A DNA stretch of 64,000 nt from Blastococcus sp. PRF04-17 (GTDB taxonomy: Bacteria; Actinomycetota; Actinomycetes; Mycobacteriales; Geodermatophilaceae), in contig NZ_CP095412.1 in the NCBI RefSeq assembly GCF_023016265.1, forward strand, positions 806,001 through 870,000, written 5' to 3'. The notes below the pieces were generated by a model. That model was given only the letters and a program-made list of their open reading frames with translations. It did not search any database and had not been told where the DNA came from. Both the position numbers and the translations under genes were made by a program. This document shows, one piece after another, positions 1 through 8,300 of this stretch. Each line of letters opens with the position of its first letter. The first letter of the stretch is position 1.

Positions 1-1138
1 GCCGGCTCCTGGAGAGCCCGAAGGAACGGGCGGAGAACCTGATGATCGTCGACCTGCTGCGCAACGACCTCGCCAAGGTGGCCGCCGTGGGCAGCGTCGA
101 GGTGCCCGCCCTGTTCGCGCTCGAGCGGTACCCGACCGTCTGGCAGCTCACCTCGGAGGTGACTGCAGACCTGCGGCCGGAGTGCGGGCTGGTCGACATC
201 TTCCGGGCGCTGTTCCCCTGCGGCTCGGTCACCGGTGCACCGAAGGCGAGCAGCATGCGGGTGATCCGGGACCTGGAAGGCGGTCCGCGGGGCGTCTACT
301 GCGGCGCGGTGGGTCTGGTGGCGCCCGGGACGAGCTTCCGGGCGCGCTTCGCCGTCGCGATCCGCACGGCCGTGGTCGACCGCGCGACGGGAACGGCCGT
401 GTACGGCGCGGGCGGCGGCATCACCTGGGACTCCGACGCCGCCGCCGAGCGCGCCGAGCTGCTGACGAAGGCGGCGGTGCTGACCCGGCCCCCGGGGAGC
501 ACGAGCTGCTGGAGACGCTCGCGCTCCGTCCGGGACGAGGGCCGGTCAACCTCGACCGCCACCTGGCGCGGCTCACCGACTCGGCGGCGTACTTCGGCTT
601 CGCGTGCGACCCCGAGCACCTCCGTGCGGCGGTGCAGGACGCGGTCGCCGGTGTCGTCGGGCCGGCCCGGGTGCGGGTCCGTCTGGCCCGCTCCGGCGCG
701 GCCACGGTCGACGTCGGCGAGCTCCCGCCGCCGCCGGAGCGCCCCGTCGTCCTCGCGGTGGACGACGACCCGGTCGACTCGGCCAGCCCGTGGCTGGTGC
801 ACAAGACCACGCGCCGGTCGGTGTACTCGACCCGCGCCGCGCGTCACCCGGATGCCGATGACGTCGTGCTCGTGAACGAGCGCGGGGAGGTCACCGAGAC
901 CACGATCGCCAACCTCGCGGTGCGCATCGACGGCCGCTGGTGGACCCCGCCCACCTCGTCGGGCTGCCTGCCCGGCATCGAGCGCGGCCGCCTGCTGGAG
1001 GTTGGCGCGCTGACCGAGCGCGTGCTGACCCCGGCCGACCTCGGCGCCGCGGAGGCGGTGGCCCTGGTGAGCTCGCTGCGCGGGTGGCGACCCGCCATGC
1101 TGGCTCCCAGGCACGCGCCGACCGGCGCGCGATCGTAG
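1..1138 (+). CDS. pabB: PabB-PabC fusion (aminodeoxychorismate synthase I / lyase), 5'-truncated and frameshifted
   Basis: The first part, entered mid-gene in frame 3, is the C-terminal half of a chorismate-binding domain: MIVDLLRNDLAKV, FPCGSVTGAPK and the YGAGGGITWDSD segment. The second part, in frame 2 from about 495, is a class IV aminotransferase-fold 4-amino-4-deoxychorismate lyase: LLETLALRPG, LVHKTTRR, VVLVNERGEVTETTIANLAV and CLPGIERGRLL. Natural PabB-PabC fusions join these exactly as seen here (AELLTKAAVL then EHELLETL). Together they turn chorismate and glutamine-derived ammonia into p-aminobenzoate for folate. The frames meet in a C5G4 run at 489-497, where one extra base would restore a single protein, and frame 2 has no start codon near the join. 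Either a base-calling error or a real break. A folate-related gene follows 10 bp downstream. Confidence 0.85.
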   Translation, partial: PAPGEPEGTGGEPDDRRPAAQRPRQGGRRGQRRGARPVRARAVPDRLAAHLGGDCRPAAGVRAGRHLPGAVPLRLGHRCTEGEQHAGDPGPGRRSAGRLLRRGGSGGARDELPGALRRRDPHGRGRPRDGNGRVRRGRRHHLGLRRRRRARRAADEGGGADPAPGEHELLETLALRPGRGPVNLDRHLARLTDSAAYFGFACDPEHLRAAVQDAVAGVVGPARVRVRLARSGAATVDVGELPPPPERPVVLAVDDDPVDSASPWLVHKTTRRSVYSTRAARHPDADDVVLVNERGEVTETTIANLAVRIDGRWWTPPTSSGCLPGIERGRLLEVGALTERVLTPADLGAAEAVALVSSLRGWRPAMLAPRHAPTGARS

Positions 1139-1148
1139 GGAGGTCCGG

Positions 1149-1790
1149 GTGCAGGACCGGGGCGACGACGCCGGGGAGCTGGACCGCCAGCCTCTCGGGG
1201 AGTTCCTCGGGCAGCTGGCGGCCCGCATGCCGGCCCCGGGCGCCGGCGCGACCGCCGCGGTCGAAGCGGCGCTCGGCGCCTCGCTCCTCGCGATGGTCGG
1301 CCGGTTCACCACGGCGGAGGAGCACGCCGACACCGTTCGCGCGATCGTGGCGGCCGCCGACGCCGAGCGGGACGCCTGCCTGGCCGCGGCGGCTGCCGAC
1401 GAGCGGGCCTTCGGGGCGGTGGCCGACGCCATGAAGCTGCCGCGGGAGTCGCCCGGGGAACAGGAGCGGCGCCGCCGCTCGCTGAGCGCGGCGCAGCTCG
1501 ACGCGGCCGGGCCGCCACGGGCCGTGATCGGCTCCGCCGCGCGGCTGGTCGACCTGGCCGAGCGGATCCTCCCGATCGCGAATCCGAACCTGGTCAGCGA
1601 CGTCGCGGCGGCGACCGCCGCGGCCCGCGCCGCCGCGGGGACCGCGCGACTGGCCGTGGAGACGAACCTGCCCGGCATCTCCGACGAGCGGGCCCGCCGG
1701 GAGCTCCGGACGGCGACCGACTCCGTGGACGACCTGGCGCGCCGGGCCGACGGCGTCGAGGCCGACGTCCGCGCGCGACTGCGCGCCTGA
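1149..1790 (+). CDS. Cyclodeaminase/cyclohydrolase family protein (FTCD C-terminal type)
   Basis: A 213-aa, mostly helical protein of the formiminotetrahydrofolate cyclodeaminase / methenyl-THF cyclohydrolase (FchA) family. Seen: PLGEFLGQLAARMPAPGAGATAAVEAALGASLLAMV, the usual N-terminal helix and small-residue loop (here PAPGAG, normally P.PGGG), and later the helical core around NPNLVSDVAAA and the ETNLPGI segment. The family interconverts one-carbon tetrahydrofolates in the cytosol. The GTG start has AGGGAGGT about 6 bp upstream. It lies 10 bp after the PabB-PabC gene, so it is probably co-transcribed, and the shared folate theme fits. Exact substrate cannot be read from sequence. It converges with the next gene, leaving only 12 bp. 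Confidence 0.8.
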   Translation: MQDRGDDAGELDRQPLGEFLGQLAARMPAPGAGATAAVEAALGASLLAMVGRFTTAEEHADTVRAIVAAADAERDACLAAAAADERAFGAVADAMKLPRESPGEQERRRRSLSAAQLDAAGPPRAVIGSAARLVDLAERILPIANPNLVSDVAAATAAARAAAGTARLAVETNLPGISDERARRELRTATDSVDDLARRADGVEADVRARLRA

Positions 1791-1802
1791 CCGGCCGCCG
1801 AC

Positions 1803-2678
1803 TCACCCGCGGAGCGCGACCACCCGGTCGAGCCAGGCGAGCAGGTCGGCGACGACCTCGTCGCGGTTGGTCTCGTTGAAGACCTCGTGCCGGGCGCCCT
1901 CGTACACCTGCAGGGTGACGTCGGCGAGGCCGGCGTCCCGCAGCCGCTGGACCAGCCCGTGGACCAGCGCGAGCTGACCGTTGACCGGGTCCTGGTCCCC
2001 CACGGCGACGTAGACGGGAAGGCCGGCGGGCAGGCCCGCCAGCCGGTCCGGGTCGGCGAGCTGCCGCGCCGAGACGAACATCTGCTTCCCGTCGGCGGCG
2101 GTCAGCCCGAACCCGCACCGTTCGTCGGCGACGTAGCGATCCACCTGGGCCGGGTCGCGGGAGAGCCAGTCGTAGTCGGTCCGGGCGGGCGCGAACGGCG
2201 CGTTGAACGCCGAGAGGTCCATCGGCGAGTCGAGGTCGAGCGCGGGTTCCAGGAGGTCGAGCGCCGCGGTGCCGCTGAGCACCAGACCGGCCAGCTCGTC
2301 GCCGTGGTCGAGCACGTACTGCTGCGCCGCGAACGAGCCCATGCTGTGGCCGAGCAGGACCAGCGGCAGTCCGGGGACCTCGCCCTGGATGCGGTCGCGG
2401 AGCCGGCCGATGTCGCGGACCAGCTCGTCCCATCCGCCCGGTCCCAGGCTGCCCCACGCGCCGTCGGTGGCGGTCGCCCCATGCCCGCGGTGGTCCTGCC
2501 CCACCACGACGAAGCCGGCTCGTGTCAGGTCGTCGGCCAGCGGCTCGTAGCGGAGCAGGTGCTCCCCCATGCCGTGGGTGAGCTGCACGATGCCGCGCGC
2601 CGGGCCGGCCGGATCCCAGCGGTAGGCCGTGAGCGGGACACCGTGCGCGGAGGGGACTTCCAGCACCTGCGGCGACAT
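1803..2678 (-). CDS. Alpha/beta hydrolase, monoacylglycerol-lipase-like (Hydrolase_4)
   Basis: A 291-aa soluble serine hydrolase. Seen: the oxyanion region QLTHGMGEHLLRYEPLADDL near residues 33-52, DHRGHGAT typical of monoacylglycerol lipases and lysophospholipases, nucleophile elbow GHSMGS near 115-120, acid-bearing AVGDQDPVNG late in the protein, and catalytic His in GARHEVFNE. All three triad positions are present and the length matches the family. No signal peptide, so cytosolic or membrane-associated. Likely cleaves monoacylglycerols or similar esters; the true substrate is not deducible. Single gene, convergent with the cyclodeaminase gene. Confidence 0.85.
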   Translation of the reverse strand: MSPQVLEVPSAHGVPLTAYRWDPAGPARGIVQLTHGMGEHLLRYEPLADDLTRAGFVVVGQDHRGHGATATDGAWGSLGPGGWDELVRDIGRLRDRIQGEVPGLPLVLLGHSMGSFAAQQYVLDHGDELAGLVLSGTAALDLLEPALDLDSPMDLSAFNAPFAPARTDYDWLSRDPAQVDRYVADERCGFGLTAADGKQMFVSARQLADPDRLAGLPAGLPVYVAVGDQDPVNGQLALVHGLVQRLRDAGLADVTLQVYEGARHEVFNETNRDEVVADLLAWLDRVVALRG

Positions 2679-2762
2679 GGCGGCACCCTACGACGCCCCG
2701 CCGCTCGACGGTGGTGGGGTCGGCGACCTGCGATGTGCGCGTGGTCGGGCGGCCGGTCGTCG

Positions 2763-3704
2763 TCAGCGTTCCACCACGTTCCTCAGCTGCTCGCCCGCCA
2801 GCAGAGCGGCGGCGTTGGTCGCGATGAGGTCGTCGGCGCCGACCGGCCGGCCGCCGGCGGCGTGCGGCGTGAGCAGCAGGTTGGGTGCGCCCCACAGCGC
2901 CGAGTCCGGGGGCAGCGGCTCGACGGCCGTGACGTCGAGGGCGGCGCCGGCGATGCCGCCGTCCACCAGTGCCGCGACCAGCGCCGCCTCGTCGACGGTG
3001 GAACCGCGCCCGACGTTGACGACGTGGGCGTGGCGTGGCAGCGCGGCGAGCCGGCGGGCGTCCAGCGCCTCGGCGGTCGACGCGGTCGAGGGCAGGATCA
3101 TGACGAGGACGTCGGCCCGCCCGAGCTCGGCCTCCAGCTCGTCCTCGGTGACGACGGGGAACCCCGACCGGTCCCCCGCGCTGCGCCCGACACCGCGCAC
3201 GTCGGCGCCGAGTGCGCGCAGCATCGGCGCCAGCGTCTGCCCGATCCGCCCGAAGCCCCACACCAGGACTCGGGCGCCGAGCAAGGTGGTCACCGCGCCG
3301 GTCGGGTGCAGCGGCTGCAGACCGCCGAGCTCGTCGGCCCAGCGGTGCTCGGCCTGGGCCACCTGTGCGGCGGGCAGGCGGCGGACCAGCGCGAGGACCA
3401 GGGCGAGTGCGTGCTCGGCGACGGGTCGGTCGTGCAGGCCGGAACCGGAGGTGACGAGGACGTCGTCCGGGAACCCGGCGGCCAGGACCGCGTCCGGTCC
3501 CGCGGCCAGTGTCTGCACCCAGCGCAACCGCGGCATCCGGCCGGCGACGGCCGCGAGGTGCTCGGGTGAACTGCCCCAGACCACCAGTGCCTCGGCGTCC
3601 AGGTGCTCGTCCGGCAGCGGGCGCGACGCGTCGTAGCCGTGCGCCTCGACCCCGTCGGGCAGGGCGGGGTGCAGCGGCATGGAGTCCGGGAGCAGCAGCT
3701 TCAC
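2763..3704 (-). CDS. NAD(P)-dependent D-2-hydroxyacid dehydrogenase
   Basis: A 313-aa D-isomer-specific 2-hydroxyacid dehydrogenase. Seen: Rossmann motif VWGFGRIGQTLAP in the middle, NVGRGSTVDEAALVAAL (NAD-binding/Arg region), DVTAVEPLPPDSALW with the catalytic-Glu-containing segment, and the catalytic His in LLTPHAAGG. It interconverts 2-oxoacids and D-2-hydroxyacids; the phosphoglycerate- and glyoxylate-reductase branches cannot be separated by eye. It is divergent from the galactonate dehydratase gene with about 145 bp between starts, so the two could share a regulator and a sugar-acid pathway (inference). Confidence 0.85.
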   Translation of the reverse strand: MKLLLPDSMPLHPALPDGVEAHGYDASRPLPDEHLDAEALVVWGSSPEHLAAVAGRMPRLRWVQTLAAGPDAVLAAGFPDDVLVTSGSGLHDRPVAEHALALVLALVRRLPAAQVAQAEHRWADELGGLQPLHPTGAVTTLLGARVLVWGFGRIGQTLAPMLRALGADVRGVGRSAGDRSGFPVVTEDELEAELGRADVLVMILPSTASTAEALDARRLAALPRHAHVVNVGRGSTVDEAALVAALVDGGIAGAALDVTAVEPLPPDSALWGAPNLLLTPHAAGGRPVGADDLIATNAAALLAGEQLRNVVER

Positions 3705-3849
3705 CGCGGCGGTCGCCTCCGGGCGGACGGGTGGGGCGGGACGGAGGAAGCCTCAGCATGCCCGCGTGGCCCCCGTCGTGCAGGCCGATGGCGGGCCTCG
3801 ACCGGCAGCAGCAGACTGCGCTCGTGCAGACGAGCTCGGCGGGCGCACG

Positions 3850-4998
3850 GTGAGGATCACCGGGATCGAGACCTTCCTGGTCGCCCCTCGCTGGTTGTTC
3901 GTCAAGGTGTCGACCGACGAGGGGATCGACGGCTGGGGCGAGGCGACCCTCGAGGGACGCAGCGCCACCGTCCAGGCGGCGGTGCACGAGCTCGAGGACG
4001 TGCTCGTGGGTCGTGATCCGCGCCGGATCGAGGACCACTGGCAGGTCATGTCCAAGGCGGGCTTCTACCGGGGCGGCGCGGTGTTCTCCTCGGCGGTCGC
4101 GGGCCTGGACCAGGCCTTGTGGGACATCGCCGGCAAGTCCTACGGCCTGCCGGTCCACCAGTTGCTCGGCGGCCCGGTCCGCGACCGGGTCCGTGTCTAC
4201 GGCTGGATCGGTGGCGACGAGCCGGCGGAGGTCGCCGATCGCGCCGCGGGGATGCGCGCCGCGGGCTTCACCGCCGTGAAGCTGAACGCCTCGGGCCGGA
4301 TGGGCCCGCTGGACACGACACTCGCGATCGACCGCACCCTGGACCTGGCCGCCGCGGCGCGATCGGCGATGGGCGAGGACGGCGACTTCGCCCTCGACTT
4401 CCACGGCCGGTTCACCACGCCGATGGCGCGGCGCATCGTGGCCGAGCTGGAACCACTGCGGCCCATGTTCGTCGAGGAACCCGTCCTGCCCGAGCACTCG
4501 GCCCACCGGCTCCGGGACGTCGTCGAGGCCACGACGCTGCCGATCGCCACGGGGGAACGGCTGTACGGCCGTGCGGAGTTCCTGCCCGTGCTGCAGGCGG
4601 GCATCGCGGTCGCCCAGCCGGATGTCGCCCACGCCGGGGGCATCTCCGAGTGCCGGCGCATCGCGGCCCTGGCGGAGACCTTCGACGTCCTCCTGGCGCC
4701 GCACTGCCCGCTCGGCCCCATCGCCCTGGCCGCGTGCCTCCAGGTGGACTTCGCGACGCCCAACGTGCTGATCCAGGAGCAGAGCCTGGGCATCCACTAC
4801 AACACCACGTCGGACCTCCTCGACTACCTCGTCGACCCGTCGGTCTTCGAGTTCGGGGCCGGCTGGTGCGCGCGGCCGACCGGGCCGGGCCTCGGCATCG
4901 AGGTCGACGAGGCCGCCGTCCGCCGGGCGGCGGAGATCGGGCACCGATGGCGCGGCCCGATCTGGCGCCACCCCGACGGTTCCTTCGCGGAGTGGTGA
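3850..4998 (+). CDS. dgoD: D-galactonate dehydratase (enolase superfamily)
   Basis: 382 aa from the chosen GTG, the usual DgoD length. Seen: N-terminal capping domain starting VRITGIETFLVAPRWLFVKV, then the barrel with AVKLNASGRM, metal ligands in DFHGRF, EEPVLPEH and TGERLYG, the catalytic-His-bearing APHCPLGPIALAA, and the C-terminal PTGPGLGIEVDE. The enzyme removes water from D-galactonate to give 2-keto-3-deoxygalactonate. An upstream ATG in the same frame (3679) would add 57 residues unlike the family, so the GTG is preferred although its ribosome site is weak. No kinase or aldolase of the De Ley-Doudoroff route is adjacent; the HpaI aldolase at 11 kb is a distant candidate. Closely related gluconate or mannonate dehydratases are possible alternatives. 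Confidence 0.85.
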   Translation: MRITGIETFLVAPRWLFVKVSTDEGIDGWGEATLEGRSATVQAAVHELEDVLVGRDPRRIEDHWQVMSKAGFYRGGAVFSSAVAGLDQALWDIAGKSYGLPVHQLLGGPVRDRVRVYGWIGGDEPAEVADRAAGMRAAGFTAVKLNASGRMGPLDTTLAIDRTLDLAAAARSAMGEDGDFALDFHGRFTTPMARRIVAELEPLRPMFVEEPVLPEHSAHRLRDVVEATTLPIATGERLYGRAEFLPVLQAGIAVAQPDVAHAGGISECRRIAALAETFDVLLAPHCPLGPIALAACLQVDFATPNVLIQEQSLGIHYNTTSDLLDYLVDPSVFEFGAGWCARPTGPGLGIEVDEAAVRRAAEIGHRWRGPIWRHPDGSFAEW

Positions 4999-5056
4999 CG
5001 CGAGACCCGCCACGACCGGCTCGCGCCACCGCGCGCTCCGGGGCAGCCGCCGCGGA

Positions 5057-5227
5057 TCAGAAGTCGTGCGCCTCGTCGTAGGCGAGGTCCTCGCTGCGGT
5101 CCGAGTCCGCCCTCCGCGGTGGCGGGCCCAGGTGCTCGCCGGACCTCCGCGGCACCGGCCGTGGTTCGTCCCGGACGTCCTGGTGCGCCAGGTCGTACCC
5201 GTAGTCGCCGTGCATCTCCGAGTCCAC
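5057..5227 (-). CDS. Small acidic hypothetical protein downstream of the carboxylase
   Basis: A 56-residue reading frame starting GTG with a GGGAGG site 5-6 bp upstream. The product begins VDSEMHGDYGYDLAHQDVRDE and ends SEDLAYDEAHDF; it is rich in D, E and R, has no membrane segment and no recognised domain. It lies 87 bp after the stop of the 1827-aa carboxylase on the same strand, so it could be co-transcribed. Some actinobacterial carboxylases use a small epsilon subunit encoded nearby, which makes this position suggestive, but no similarity to AccE is visible. Codon third positions are G/C-rich as in real genes here. Confidence 0.5.
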   Translation of the reverse strand: MDSEMHGDYGYDLAHQDVRDEPRPVPRRSGEHLGPPPRRADSDRSEDLAYDEAHDF

Positions 5228-5314
5228 GAGTCCTCCCGAGCCACTGGGGTGGTGGGGCCGATGGTGGCCCCGGCACCCGGCGGAGGCAAGGCCCGGGACG
5301 CGTCGAGTCCGTGC

Positions 5315-8300
5315 CTACCGGCTCGCCCGCTCCATCCCCCGCTCGACCGCCGCGACGAGCTGCGGCCGCAGCTCGGCAGCGGGCACGATCGCGTGCACCG
5401 ATCCCACCCGCCGGGCCCGCTCGATGTCGTGGATGGCCTCGAACTCGGCGGCCACCTCGCCCAGCTTCTCCGATCGCACGGTCGCGCGGACGGTGGCCAG
5501 CTCGGCCCGCAGCCGCCCCTGCTCGACCGGGTCCGCCGAGCCGAGCGCGACCTCGAGGTCACGGACCCGGGGGTCGGCCGCCGTCCGCTTGTCGACCTCG
5601 CGGGTGAACACCACCGCCGCCGCCGGGGCGCCGCCGATGACCGAGGCGTAGGAGCCCTCGACCGCCAACACCTCCATGTTGTCGTTCAGCACGCCGGAGA
5701 AGACCACGAACGCGCCGCCGTGGTAGCGGGAGATGACGCAGAAGACGACCGGTCCGTCGAAGTTGACCAGCGCCCGCCCGATCTCGGCGCCGTACTCCAG
5801 CTGCCACTTGCGCAGCGACTCGGGCGAGCCGTCGAACCCGGACAGGTTGGCCAGCACGACCAGGGGCCGGTTGCCGCTCGCTGCGTTGATGCCGCGCGCG
5901 GTCTTCACCGACGACCGTGGGAAGAGCGTGCCGGCGGTCCACAGGTCGGGGCCGTCGGCCGGGTAGGCGCCCCGGCGCGGGATGGGGTGGGACTCGATGC
6001 CGAGCACCGTGACGGGGTGGCCGCCGAGGTAGGCGTCCTGGACGACGGCGGTGTCGGCGTCGGCCATGCCCGCCCACCGCTCGAGCACCGGGTGGTCCTG
6101 GTCGGTGACCGCCCGCATCACGGTGCGGATGTCGAACGGCTTCTTCCGTTCCGGGTTGGCGGTCGGCGAGAAGACGTCGCCCACGGTGGTGAAGTCGCTG
6201 GACGGGTGCGCGTGCGGGAATTCCCGTACGTCGCGGTCCCGCGGGTCCACCGACCTCGCCGGTCGGGCCCACCGCTCCCCCGGCGCCAGGTAGGCGTACT
6301 CGTAGTGCCGGAAGAGCAGCTCGCACGCGGCGGTCAGGTTCGGCGCCCAGTACTGCGCCTGGCCGTTGGGCCCCATCACGCGGTCGTAGCCGCCGATGCC
6401 GAAGTTGTCCTCGGCCGACACCCCGCCGGAGTAGTCCAGCGAGTGCTTGCCGGTGAGCACCATCGCGCTGTCCGGCGTCATCACCAGGATGCCCTTGGTG
6501 TGCATCAGCATCGTGGCTTCGGCGTTCCAGTAGGGCTGGGCGCCGACGTTGATGCCGGCGACCACGACGTTGACCTCGCCGCCGGCCTGGGTGAACTCGA
6601 TGATCCGGCGCAGCGCGCGGGCCACCCAGTCCATGTTCTCGGTCCCGCTGTCCATGGAGATGCGCGCGCCCGAGGACAGGGCGAACCATTCGACCGGCAG
6701 CCCGCGCTGCTCGGCGAGGTCGAGCGCGGCCATCACGCGGGCGCACTCCGGTTCGGCGACGGTGCCCAGCTGCTTGGTCGGGTCGCCGAGCAGCGCCACC
6801 CGGGTCATCCCCTCCGGGTACCGGGCGGTCGGCGTGCTCACCACGCCGACGACGATGCCGGCCTTGTTCAGCCCCGGCGGCCGTTCCACCGGCACCAGCC
6901 GCCCGGTGTCGTCCAGGTCGTGCTCGACGAAGGAGCCGTCCGGCCCGGCCAGCAGGCCGCTGAGCTCGTACGGGTACACCGCGCCACGGGCCCGGGAGCT
7001 GAGCACCTTCTCCGTGTAGTCGTCCAGGGGCCGCATCGGCTCGGTCGGCCGGTCGGTCACCTGCAGCTGCACACCGGTGCCGGGCCGCGCCGAGAACCGC
7101 ACCGCGACCTCCCGCGGCGGCTGCCCCGGCTGCTGCAGGCGGGCGAACAGCATGATCTGGTCGATGCCCGCGCCGACCGTCAGCGGCGCCACGGCCTGCG
7201 CGAAGTTCGCGACCTCGGCCAGCGGCACGTCGATCGAGGGCCAGGCGTACAGGAAGACGCGGTTGTGCTCCAGCGGCCGCCGCGACCGCCGCCGCGACTG
7301 GGCGCGGCGCAGGCTGTCCAGGCAGGCGGTGAGCTGCCGCTCCGCGGTCGGGTAGCCGACGATCTCGCCGGCGTCGTCGCGGAGCGGTGCGAGGTCCCGG
7401 ACCTCGGCCATCGCGATGAACCGCTCGTCGTTCGGGTGGTCCTTGGCCGTGACGTGGAACAGGTAGGTGTCCTCGGCCGCCGGGAGGCGCTCCCCGGCGA
7501 AGTTCTTCAGCCGCCACAGGTTCAGCCGCTGGGCGGTCAGCGGGTGCATGCCGCGGATGATGCGGTCCTCCGCCAGCCCCTCGCCCGACGGTCGGAAGGT
7601 CACCGTGTCGACGTCGCCGGCGGGCGTGCACACGGTGACCGTCACCCGGCGGACGGACGCCGCCGCCGCGGGCTCGGCCAGCATGCCGCGCAGTTCGTCG
7701 GCCATCGCGTCGGAGTCGCCGGGGCGGTCGGGCCAGGAGACGTAGAGGTCGACCAGCAGCGTGTTCGGCTCGGCGACCGCGGCGGCCTGCCTGCGGACCT
7801 CCGCCAGCGCCACCGGCAGGTCGCGCATCGGGCCCATCAACGCCACCAGGTGCAGTCGGGTCCCCTGCAGGTCGTAGTCGGCGGTGACGCACGACCGCCC
7901 CTCGACGAGCAGGGACCGGACGTTCTGCAGGTCGCGGCTGCGGTAGTACCGGCGCGTGAGCACCTCCAGGACCGGGTCCGGGACGTCGGTCTGCCGCTCG
8001 GCACGCTGGGCGAGCAGCCGGATCAGCGGCTCGGGGCTCTCGACCAGCGCCTCGACGCGGCGCATCGCCGCCTCGCTGTCACCGCGCGCGGCGGCCTCCT
8101 CCAGCTCGGCCAGGAGTCCGGCGGCCGCCTCCAGGACGACCTGCCGGTTCTCCTGCACCATCGGTTCCTCGAAGTAGCGGAACCGCACGGCACGGGCCAG
8201 GTCGCCGACGGCCGGATACCGCAGCTGCGTGGCGACCACGAGCCGGTCGAGGACGTCGGAGACCTCGGCCCGCGCCGGACCGGTCGGCGGCGCCGCACCC

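Noticed and set aside
4998-5056. Hairpin CGCGAG...CTCGCG as terminator after dgoD
   Set aside because: Only 6-bp arms with a loop of about 17 bases; not convincing in high-GC DNA.
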